Of a stretch of 6,267 bases of DNA, positions 1-4,950 are shown one piece after another. Position numbers and translations under genes: made by a program. Numbering within the stretch: the first letter of the stretch is position 1; every line of letters begins with the position of its first letter. Source of the DNA: an uncultured Collinsella sp. (GTDB lineage: Bacteria > Actinomycetota > Coriobacteriia > Coriobacteriales > Coriobacteriaceae); NCBI GenBank assembly GCA_958407085.1, contig CATYHY010000082.1, positions 1 through 6,267 on the forward strand, in the 5' to 3' direction. A model generated the notes under the pieces. It was not told where the DNA came from, did no database searches, and was given only the letters and a program-made list of their open reading frames with translations.

Positions 1-1426
1 GCTCGTTGAGCCTTAAGATCGCAACAATATAGATCTTGAGCGCTTGCTTGAGCTGTTCCTCGTTGGCACACTCGTTGGGGCCGTGCATCTGGCCGCCCCA
101 CGCGGGCAGCTCAAGGCCGGTCTCCTCGGGGCCAAACGATACGGCGCGGGCAAAGTTGCGCGCGTACGTGCCACCGCCCATGGCGAAGGGCTCGGCATGC
201 TTGCCCGTAAACTCGTTATAGGTATCAATCAGCGCTTTCACGGCCGGATCGTCGGCAGAGACCGAGAACGGCACCTTGGTACGGCCCACGCGATACGTCA
301 CACCAAAGCGGCCCACGAGCGGCTCAAGCTGCTCGCGGATGGTATCGGCGCTCGTGCTATCGGGGAAGCGCACGTCGATGACCTGCTCGATGTGGCCATC
401 CGCCACGCGGATGACGCCGGGGTTGCAGGTGAGCGGGCCAAACGCGGGGCTCGTCGCGTCGATACCCAGGCCGCGGCCATAGGCGTCCGCATGCACAAAG
501 GCCAGAAACTTGACAAACTCGTGCTCGGCAGGCGTCAGCAGGCGCTCGCCACGGGCGCCAAACGCGTCCTCGGCCTCGCGCAGATACGCCACAATCAGGC
601 TGACGGCGTTGATCGTCCCCTCGGGCATCGAAGCATGGCCACCGATACCGTGGGCGAAAATCTGCGCATGGCCATTCTCGAGCGCCGTGATCTCCAGGCG
701 GTCGGCGTTCGCAATGGGCCCCGGCAGCTCATCGGCGGCAATCGCGAGCTCGCAGATAGACTGCGACGGAATGGCGTTGCTCGCCTCGGCACCGCTCCAC
801 GACACAATGCGCCCACCGTCGATCTTGGGGCTCACAAACGTCGCCCCAAACTGGCCCTTCTCGGCATTGCAAACCGGGAACTCGGCATCGGGCGTAAACA
901 GAAAGTCGGGGTTCGCGTGGTTCTCCAGATAACGGTGAACGTCGGACATGCCCACTTCCTCATCGCAGCCCAGCAGCGCACGGAAGGTATAGCGCGGGGT
1001 AATACCGTGCTTGAGCAGATAGGCACCGGCGTAGAGCGACAGCACCGCCGGACCCTTGTCATCAATCACGCCACGGCCGAGCAGCCAGCCCTCGCGACGC
1101 TCCATCGCAAACGGGTCGGTGTTCCAGCCGGGGCCAGCGGGTACCACGTCAACATGGCAGATAGTCGCGAGCTGTTTGTCGCCGCGGCCCGGGATATCGG
1201 CGATTCCCACATAGCCCTCGTCGTCGCTCGTCTGATAGCCGAGCTTTTGCGCAATGCCGAGCGCGCAATCGAGCGCATCACGGACCGGGCGGCCAAACGG
1301 CGCACCGAGCTCCGCATTGGCAGCAACGGCCACGGACGGATAGCTCACCAGCTGTTCGATATCGGCAACGACATCTTCCCAGACCTCGTCGACATACTCG
1401 GTAACGCTCTGCTCCACCTGATTCAT
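1..1426 (-). CDS. pepV: M20-family metallodipeptidase, PepV/Sapep-like (3' end cut by window edge)
   Basis: A continuous minus-strand frame of 475 codons starts at ATG 1426 and is still open at the left edge, so only the last few residues and the stop are missing (the family is about 450-475 aa). The start is set by a near-perfect AAGGAGGT Shine-Dalgarno (1432-1439) 5 nt upstream. The two-zinc M20 core is visible: CHVDVVPAG with His91 and Asp93; GRGVIDDKGP with bridging Asp122; GCDEEVG with catalytic Glu156 and zinc-ligand Glu157; TPDAEFP with Asp180; and C-terminal MHGPNE with His448. GIGGHASMPEG (about 260-270) is the lid-domain histidine loop of PepV-type enzymes. These cytosolic enzymes cleave dipeptides or trim N-terminal residues, feeding amino-acid recycling. 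The gene follows the HAD gene by 55 bp on the same strand and may be cotranscribed. The family is certain; the exact substrate is inferred. Long plus-strand frames here are antisense shadows. Confidence 0.93.
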   Translation of the reverse strand, partial: MNQVEQSVTEYVDEVWEDVVADIEQLVSYPSVAVAANAELGAPFGRPVRDALDCALGIAQKLGYQTSDDEGYVGIADIPGRGDKQLATICHVDVVPAGPGWNTDPFAMERREGWLLGRGVIDDKGPAVLSLYAGAYLLKHGITPRYTFRALLGCDEEVGMSDVHRYLENHANPDFLFTPDAEFPVCNAEKGQFGATFVSPKIDGGRIVSWSGAEASNAIPSQSICELAIAADELPGPIANADRLEITALENGHAQIFAHGIGGHASMPEGTINAVSLIVAYLREAEDAFGARGERLLTPAEHEFVKFLAFVHADAYGRGLGIDATSPAFGPLTCNPGVIRVADGHIEQVIDVRFPDSTSADTIREQLEPLVGRFGVTYRVGRTKVPFSVSADDPAVKALIDTYNEFTGKHAEPFAMGGGTYARNFARAVSFGPEETGLELPAWGGQMHGPNECANEEQLKQALKIYIVAILRLNE

Positions 1427-1431
1427 GGACG

Positions 1432-1439
1432 ACCTCCTT
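1432..1439 (-). promoter_or_regulatory. Shine-Dalgarno of the M20 dipeptidase gene
   Basis: Read on the minus strand, AAGGAGGT is an eight-base match to the 16S rRNA 3' end, 5 nt before ATG at 1426. It fixes the dipeptidase start and implies strong translation independent of the upstream HAD gene. Confidence 0.85.
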
Positions 1440-1481
1440 ACCAATGAGCGACGGATACGCCCGCCCCTCACATTACGTCTA

Positions 1482-2144
1482 TTAGATAGCGAAAAGTTTA
1501 GCAAGCTCGGCCACCGAGTGCACCACCGCATCGGCGCCCGCTGCCTCGTGCTCCCCCGGCGCCGCCGCACCCGAATAAATGCCGATGCACGGCACGCTCA
1601 TCGCGTGCGCGCCTTCCACGTCGTTAAAGCGATCGCCGATCATCACGGCATCGCCCGCCGTCGCGCCGAGCGCCGCCAGGGCATCGCGAACCGAATCGGC
1701 CTTGGTCTCGCGCCCCTGCGACGGATTCATGCCGACCACCGCCTCAAACTGAGAAAGCCCCAGCTCATGCACCATGTCAATGCACTTTGCTTCCATGCGA
1801 GACGTCGCGACCGCCATGCGATGCCCCTGCGCGGCAAGGCCATCGAGCAGCTCGGGGATTCCGTCGAACACGGGATACTCTTCAGGTCCCAGCTCATCAA
1901 AAAAGGCACGGTACTCGTCAGCCACCACAAGCGACTCCTCGCGGGAGAAGCCATAAAAGTCGTGAAAGCTCTTCCACAGGGGCGGCCCGATCATGCGGCG
2001 CAGGTCACCCATCTGCGCCTCCGAAAACCCGCGCGCGGCCAACGTCTTGCGCGTCGAGGTCATCACCGCCCGGCCCGTATCGGCCACCGTGCCGTCAAAA
2101 TCGAACAGCACAACCGGCCGCTCGCATAGCTGTAATGCCGCCAT
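1482..2144 (-). CDS. HAD-superfamily hydrolase, phosphoglycolate phosphatase-like
   Basis: A 220-aa Rossmann-fold HAD phosphatase with all four motifs. Motif I is DFDGTVADT (15-23; nucleophile Asp15, acid/base Asp17). Motif II is Thr114/Ser115 in VATSR. Motif III is Lys148. Motif IV is GDRFNDVEGA with Asp171 and Asp175. Between motifs I and II lies an alpha-helical cap (about 24-95) carrying the IGPPL element common in Gph/PgpP-like members, so this is a subfamily I enzyme. It would hydrolyse a small cytosolic phosphate ester such as phosphoglycolate or a nucleotide, but the substrate cannot be read from sequence. I chose ATG 2144 because AGAGG lies about 7 nt upstream. ATG 2150 (two codons earlier) and GTG 2177 (231 aa) are in frame, but their ribosome-binding sites are poorer or too close. 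The gene ends in adjacent TAA and TAG codons, 55 bp before the dipeptidase gene, and is divergent from degV. Confidence 0.9.
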   Translation of the reverse strand: MAALQLCERPVVLFDFDGTVADTGRAVMTSTRKTLAARGFSEAQMGDLRRMIGPPLWKSFHDFYGFSREESLVVADEYRAFFDELGPEEYPVFDGIPELLDGLAAQGHRMAVATSRMEAKCIDMVHELGLSQFEAVVGMNPSQGRETKADSVRDALAALGATAGDAVMIGDRFNDVEGAHAMSVPCIGIYSGAAAPGEHEAAGADAVVHSVAELAKLFAI

Positions 2145-2192
2145 CGGCATCCCTCTTCCCCAGTTGATGATTTCCACACCGTCACTTCAAAC

Positions 2193-2208
2193 TGTTGACT
2201 ATTCAACA
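2193..2208. promoter_or_regulatory. Inverted repeat, candidate operator in the HAD/degV divergent region
   Basis: TGTTGA and TCAACA are perfect 6-bp arms around a 4-nt spacer. Past one mismatch on each side the symmetry continues for two A:T pairs (2190-2211). It lies in the AT-rich gap between divergent genes and includes a TTGACT -35-like hexamer (2195-2200). This fits a repressor or activator site controlling one or both directions, but no regulator gene is present here to link it to. Confidence 0.35.
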
Positions 2209-2238
2209 ATTAAACCTAGCAATGTAGAGCAACTCCAC

Positions 2239-2244
2239 TATACT
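2239..2244 (+). promoter_or_regulatory. Probable degV -10 box (TATACT)
   Basis: TATACT matches the sigma-70 -10 consensus at 5 of 6 positions and lies 56 nt before the degV start. The -35 region is poor: CTAGCA at 2216-2221 with a 17-nt spacer, or TAGCAA with 16. That suggests a promoter that needs an activator or is weak. An 8-bp inverted repeat, TAGAGCAA (2225-2232) and TTGCTCTA (2254-2261), brackets the box, as expected of an operator controlling access to it. Confidence 0.5.
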
Positions 2245-2300
2245 TGTCGCACTTTGCTCTAAGAAGGCGGCGCGCAAGCGCCCCAACGAAAGGTGCAATT

Positions 2301-3161
2301 ATGTCTTTTGCCATCATAACCGACTCCACGTCGGACATCTCCCCCGCCCGCGCCCAAGAGCTCGGCATTTACGTGATTCCGCTGCATGTGATTATCGAGG
2401 GCGAGGACCTGCTCGACCAGGTGCAGATTACCGCCGAGGAATACGTCGCGCGCATGGCCGGCTCCGAGCAACTGCCGCACACCTCGCAGCCGAGCGCCGG
2501 CGAGTTCAAGGCACTCTTTGACCGCGTGCGTGCTGACGGCCACGATAGCGCGATCTTTATCTCGCTGTGCAGCGAATGGTCCGCCTGCTATTCCAACGCA
2601 TGCCTGGTCGCCGAGACCCACGAGCTCGACGTGCGCTGCATCGACTCGCGCACCGGCTCGGGCGCCGAGGGCCTGCTGGTGGAGTACGCGCTCGCCATGC
2701 GCGAGGACGGCCGCAGCCTAGACGAGACCGAGGCGCGGATCCGCGCGACGCTGCCCGACGCCCATCTGCTACTGATTCCGCGCACGCTCGAGAACCTGGT
2801 CAAGAACGGCCGCGCGCCCAAGCTCGCCGGCCAGCTCACGCAGATGCTCAACATTCGCCTGGCCGTTTCGCCGGAGTGGAAATCGGGCGAGATCAAGGCA
2901 ATCAAAAAGGGCCGCGGCGCCAAGCGCATCGTTGCCAACACCATGGCAGATTGCCTCGCGTTTTTGGACGAGCACCCGGGCTCAAGCGTGCGCGTGCTCA
3001 CGACCGGCGCCGCCGAGGAGCAGGAACTTGTCAACGAGGCGCTCGCGGGCCAGGACTACGTAGACGCCGGCACCGGCCCCATCGGCTGCACCATCGCCAC
3101 CCATGTAGGCGTCGACGCCATCGCCATCAGCTACTGCCCCCGCTACCAACCCATCCACTAG
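2301..3161 (+). CDS. DegV-family (FakB-like) fatty-acid-binding protein
   Basis: A 286-aa protein of usual DegV length. It starts at ATG 2301 behind an AAAGGTG Shine-Dalgarno; the frame stays open 19 codons upstream, but that start has no ribosome binding site and overlaps the promoter. The N-terminal domain opens with IITDSTSD (5-12) and has the TSQPS loop (61-65), which in FakB proteins contacts the fatty-acid carboxylate. The C-terminal domain has GRAPKLAG and LNIRLAVSPEWKSGEI (about 170-198) and ends with THVGVDAIAISY (267-278). Family members bind a fatty acid in a tunnel and, as FakB, present it to the kinase FakA for phosphorylation and entry into phospholipid synthesis. No FakA-like DhaK/DhaL gene is adjacent, so this is an orphan subunit locally. 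SLCSEWSACYSNA and the GVD turn differ from the commoner SGT and GPG forms. The family is certain; the ligand is unknown. Confidence 0.93.
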   Translation: MSFAIITDSTSDISPARAQELGIYVIPLHVIIEGEDLLDQVQITAEEYVARMAGSEQLPHTSQPSAGEFKALFDRVRADGHDSAIFISLCSEWSACYSNACLVAETHELDVRCIDSRTGSGAEGLLVEYALAMREDGRSLDETEARIRATLPDAHLLLIPRTLENLVKNGRAPKLAGQLTQMLNIRLAVSPEWKSGEIKAIKKGRGAKRIVANTMADCLAFLDEHPGSSVRVLTTGAAEEQELVNEALAGQDYVDAGTGPIGCTIATHVGVDAIAISYCPRYQPIH

Positions 3162-3176
3162 GGGCACCTTTACCTC

Positions 3177-3239
3177 TTGCGGTGGAATAGGGACTGTTTT
3201 TGGCTTATCAGCCGCCAATCAATCCCTATTCCACCGCAA
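3177..3239. repeat. Long inverted-repeat hairpin between convergent genes
   Basis: TTGCGGTGGAATAGGGA (3177-3193) and its exact reverse complement (3223-3239) form a perfect 17-bp stem. The 29-nt interior can add an inner TTGGC/GCCAA stem (3200-3204 with 3214-3218). It starts 16 nt after the degV stop and ends 16 nt before the stop of the convergent YafQ-like toxin gene, so transcripts from both sides could fold it. Neither strand has a T-run after the stem, so it is not a classic intrinsic terminator. Its form suggests a REP-like or MITE-like intergenic repeat that may also block readthrough or protect 3' ends. Confidence 0.75.
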
Positions 3240-3254
3240 CTTGGAAATCGGCGA

Positions 3255-3563
3255 TCAGCCCAGCGGACCCTGAAACAGCTCCTGATGAGTGCCCATTCTC
3301 ACCAGCCTAATCACTGGGTTAGTCTTATGGGGAAGATAAAGAACGACCACATCGACCAAGCCATCGGATAGGTGGAAATCGATGTGGTCGTTGTAGTTTC
3401 CGCCCGGGTTTGAGAGCTCGTGGGCGCCATACTCCGCCGGAAGTGACCCATGAGCCACAAGCTCTGCAACCGCCGCTTTAAACTCACTTTTTAGCTGCGG
3501 ATGCATGCGCATCGTTCGTTTGTAGTCCACCTTAAATTGAGCCTCGACTTTAATCTCGAACAT
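3255..3563 (-). CDS. YafQ/RelE-family mRNA interferase toxin
   Basis: A 102-aa protein of the RelE/ParE fold, closest in pattern to YafQ. It has a basic N-terminal helical part with FKVDYKR (10-16) and then the conserved G-LP-Y-H-L segment (39-50, His48). NDHIDFHL (58-65, His60) and LVRMGTHQELF (87-97, His93 and Phe97) follow. YafQ toxins cleave mRNA in the ribosomal A site. Four of the positions known to matter in E. coli YafQ (His50, His63, His87, Phe91) have clear equivalents. The Asp67-Trp68 pair is replaced by His64-Leu65, with a longer loop before the VVVLY strand. The ATG is 2 nt after the antitoxin stop, with AGGA inside the antitoxin's final codons, so the pair is translationally coupled. 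Base composition here is visibly lower in GC than in the flanking genes. Activity is inferred from family. Confidence 0.88.
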   Translation of the reverse strand: MFEIKVEAQFKVDYKRTMRMHPQLKSEFKAAVAELVAHGSLPAEYGAHELSNPGGNYNDHIDFHLSDGLVDVVVLYLPHKTNPVIRLVRMGTHQELFQGPLG

Positions 3564-3565
3564 CG

Positions 3566-3865
3566 CTATTCCTCATCGAGGAATGACATAAGCTCATCAG
3601 CGTTATTGAATGACGGGCTATCGTCCGGCAAAATCCCCAACTCATGAGCCTCGGCGATCACCATGGCACGCCTCGTCGCCTCGTTGGGCACCTCCGCCCT
3701 TCCTACAATCTCAAAAGGAATCTTTCGCTGATTTACCAGCTGCCGAACGGCAAGATTGAGATAGGAATTGAGGCTGAGGCCGACCGAATCCAAGAACTCA
3801 GTCGCCTGCTCCTTGAGCCCCTCTTCGATTCGAACCGTCGTAGGCTTAACTGTTGCTGTAGACAT
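3566..3865 (-). CDS. RelB/DinJ-family antitoxin
   Basis: A 99-aa protein. Residues about 8-55 are a DinJ-type ribbon-helix-helix: a TTVRIEEGLKEQA strand and first helix, then LDSVGLSLNSYLNLAVRQLV. A flexible acidic tail ending FLDEE would wrap the toxin. Family members dimerise through the RHH domain, bind their own promoter, and neutralise the partner toxin through the C-terminal tail; they are degraded by stress proteases. The start at ATG 3865 has a strong AGGAGGT Shine-Dalgarno 5 nt upstream. The toxin gene begins 2 nt after the stop, the normal antitoxin-first order. A perfect 17-bp inverted repeat and a TATACT box lie just upstream, consistent with autorepression. It is slightly longer than E. 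coli DinJ (86 aa). RelB and DinJ are hard to separate by eye, so I give no symbol. Confidence 0.9.
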   Translation of the reverse strand: MSTATVKPTTVRIEEGLKEQATEFLDSVGLSLNSYLNLAVRQLVNQRKIPFEIVGRAEVPNEATRRAMVIAEAHELGILPDDSPSFNNADELMSFLDEE

Positions 3866-3896
3866 TTGCGACCTCCTCGCCCTCGTCTTTTACACC

Positions 3897-3902
3897 AGTA
3901 TA
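3897..3902 (-). promoter_or_regulatory. -10 box of the toxin-antitoxin operon
   Basis: Read on the minus strand this is TATACT, 31 nt before the antitoxin ATG. The expected -35 position falls inside the 36-bp palindrome (3913-3948), so antitoxin binding there would block RNA polymerase. The -35 hexamer itself does not resemble TTGACA. Confidence 0.55.
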
Positions 3903-3912
3903 CCCAATATAA

Positions 3913-3948
3913 ATGGCAATCTGATGTTAAATAACATCAGATTGCCAT
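3913..3948. promoter_or_regulatory. Perfect 17-bp inverted repeat: TA operator and possible LOG terminator
   Basis: ATGGCAATCTGATGTTA (3913-3929) is followed by a 2-nt AA spacer and its exact reverse complement (3932-3948). It ends 10 nt upstream of the antitoxin operon's -10 box on the minus strand, the usual place of a DinJ/RelB operator. It also begins 30 nt downstream of the LOG-family gene stop on that strand, and the next bases read TTATATT. In RNA it would fold into a 16-17-bp hairpin with a weak U-rich tail. Operator, terminator or both are possible; the operator role is better supported by context. Confidence 0.7.
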
Positions 3949-3978
3949 GCGTATTCATGTCGCGTGGGCACGATTGAT

Positions 3979-4737
3979 CTACATCAGCCCGCTCAGGGCG
4001 ATGTCGACGGCTTCGTTGAGGTCGTCGGTGATGTGCACGAGCTCGGGATCGAGCGGGCTGATCATACCGGCGTCCATCACCGGGCCGTTGAGCCAGTCGA
4101 ACAGGCCCTGCCAGTACTCTGTGCCCACCAGCACGAGGGGCATGCGCTTGACCTTGTGCGTTTGCACCAGCGTGAGCACCTCGAACATCTCGTCGAGCGT
4201 GCCAAAGCCGCCGGGAAACACGATGGCGCCCGAGCTGTATTTGACGAACATGGTCTTGCGCACAAAGAAGTAACGGAAGTCCATGCCGAGGTTCACGTAT
4301 TTATTGAGCCCATGCTCGTGCGGCAATTCAATGCCCAGGCCAACTGACTTGCCGTTGACACTCGCCGCTCCCCTGTTGGCCGCTTCCATGATGCCGGGGC
4401 CGCCACCGGTGATAACCGCCACGCCGCGCTGGGCAATCTTACGGCCGACCGTGCGCGCCGCCTTGTAGGCCGGGTCCGTCTTGGGCGTGCGGGCACTACC
4501 GAAGATGGTCACCGCAGGCCCTAACTCGGCAAGTGCGCCAAAGCCATCGACAAACTCGGCCTGGATGCGCAGTACGCGCCACGGATCGGCATGCAGCCAG
4601 TCGGTCGACTCCTCGGGCGCCAGCAGGTTGGCGTAGGTGTTGTCCTTAGGAATCATGGGGCCGCGCATGACCACGGGGCCGCGGCGGTACGTCTCGTCGT
4701 AGGCAGGCTCGCCCTCGACGTTCTCATTCTTAATCAT
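3979..4737 (-). CDS. LOG/TIGR00730-family Rossmann-fold protein (putative nucleotide 5'-monophosphate phosphoribohydrolase)
   Basis: A 252-aa protein with the two signature loops of the LOG (formerly 'lysine decarboxylase') family: GGGPGIMEAANRGA (111-124) and PGGFGTLDEMFE (175-186, with the glutamate used in catalysis). Characterised relatives cleave the N-glycosidic bond of nucleoside 5'-monophosphates, releasing base and ribose 5-phosphate; plant LOG does this to cytokinin nucleotides. The N-terminal 75 residues, with STDWLHADPWRVLRIQ and EFVDGFGALAELGPAVTIFGSART, resemble the longer actinobacterial form. The start at ATG 4737 follows TAGGAG by about 5 nt. An in-frame ATG at 4809 would translate through a terminator hairpin and is rejected. 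The gene lies downstream of tgt on the same strand, with an intrinsic terminator just before its ribosome binding site. The actual substrate is unknown. The old decarboxylase name should not be used. Confidence 0.92.
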   Translation of the reverse strand: MIKNENVEGEPAYDETYRRGPVVMRGPMIPKDNTYANLLAPEESTDWLHADPWRVLRIQAEFVDGFGALAELGPAVTIFGSARTPKTDPAYKAARTVGRKIAQRGVAVITGGGPGIMEAANRGAASVNGKSVGLGIELPHEHGLNKYVNLGMDFRYFFVRKTMFVKYSSGAIVFPGGFGTLDEMFEVLTLVQTHKVKRMPLVLVGTEYWQGLFDWLNGPVMDAGMISPLDPELVHITDDLNEAVDIALSGLM

Positions 4738-4750
4738 GGGCACTCCTATC

Positions 4751-4801
4751 GAGAAAAAGAAAAGCGGGCGGGGTCGACGCCATGCGCCAAACACCCGCCC
4801 G
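4751..4801 (-). terminator. Intrinsic terminator between tgt and the LOG gene
   Basis: On the minus strand CGGGCGGG (4801-4794) pairs with CCCGCCCG (4772-4765) across a 21-nt loop, followed by CTTTTCTTTTTCTC. An 8-bp all-GC stem with a T-rich tail is a good rho-independent terminator. It ends about 150 nt after the tgt stop but only 13 nt before the LOG start codon, next to the TAGGAG ribosome binding site. It could end the tgt transcript or act as an attenuator in the LOG leader. Confidence 0.75.
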
Positions 4802-4869
4802 AACATCAACTATTCGGTATGGTACCCACGATGCATCAAGTGCTTGCAAGCTATCGGTCAGCGGTCGTG

Positions 4870-4901
4870 CGGCCGGTGTCAGCAAATGTGACGACCGGCC
4901 G
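4870..4901 (-). other. Strong bulged RNA hairpin in the tgt-LOG intergenic region
   Basis: On the minus strand CGGCCGGT (4901-4894) pairs with ACCGGCCG (4877-4870). After a single bulged C the stem continues with GTCA/TGAC, leaving a 7-nt CATTTGC loop. Twelve base pairs with one bulge make it stable. No T-run follows. A competing pairing exists between CGGTCGT (4897-4891) and ACGACCG (4868-4862). It may be a tgt mRNA 3'-end structure or part of a LOG leader; I cannot match it to a known riboswitch class. Confidence 0.5.
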
Positions 4902-4950
4902 TCGCTCGCCCCTTGCCGTTGCCCGCGCTCTGCAAGCGCCCGCGCCGCTC

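Noticed and set aside
44..1447. 467-codon plus-strand open frame at the left end
   Set aside because: Antisense to the M20 dipeptidase, with low-complexity His/Arg/Ala composition and no domain; the minus-strand product has full M20 motifs.
1425..2129. 234-codon plus-strand open frame opposite the HAD gene
   Set aside because: Antisense to a gene with all four HAD motifs; Arg/His-rich shadow product.
2567..3190. 207-codon plus-strand frame overlapping degV in another phase
   Set aside because: Arg/Ala/His-rich out-of-frame translation of a GC-rich gene; DegV motifs are in the other frame.
3177..3239. Classic bidirectional intrinsic terminator
   Set aside because: The stem is excellent but no T-run follows on either strand, so it is listed as a repeat/hairpin with uncertain role.
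4738..4809. N-terminal extension of the LOG protein from ATG 4809
   Set aside because: The extra codons span the intrinsic terminator and its T-rich tail; ATG 4737 has a proper TAGGAG site and fits family length.
4738..4950. Known riboswitch (preQ1, TPP, cobalamin, purine) between tgt and LOG
   Set aside because: I could not find the conserved core motifs of these classes by eye; only a generic hairpin-plus-terminator layout is supported.
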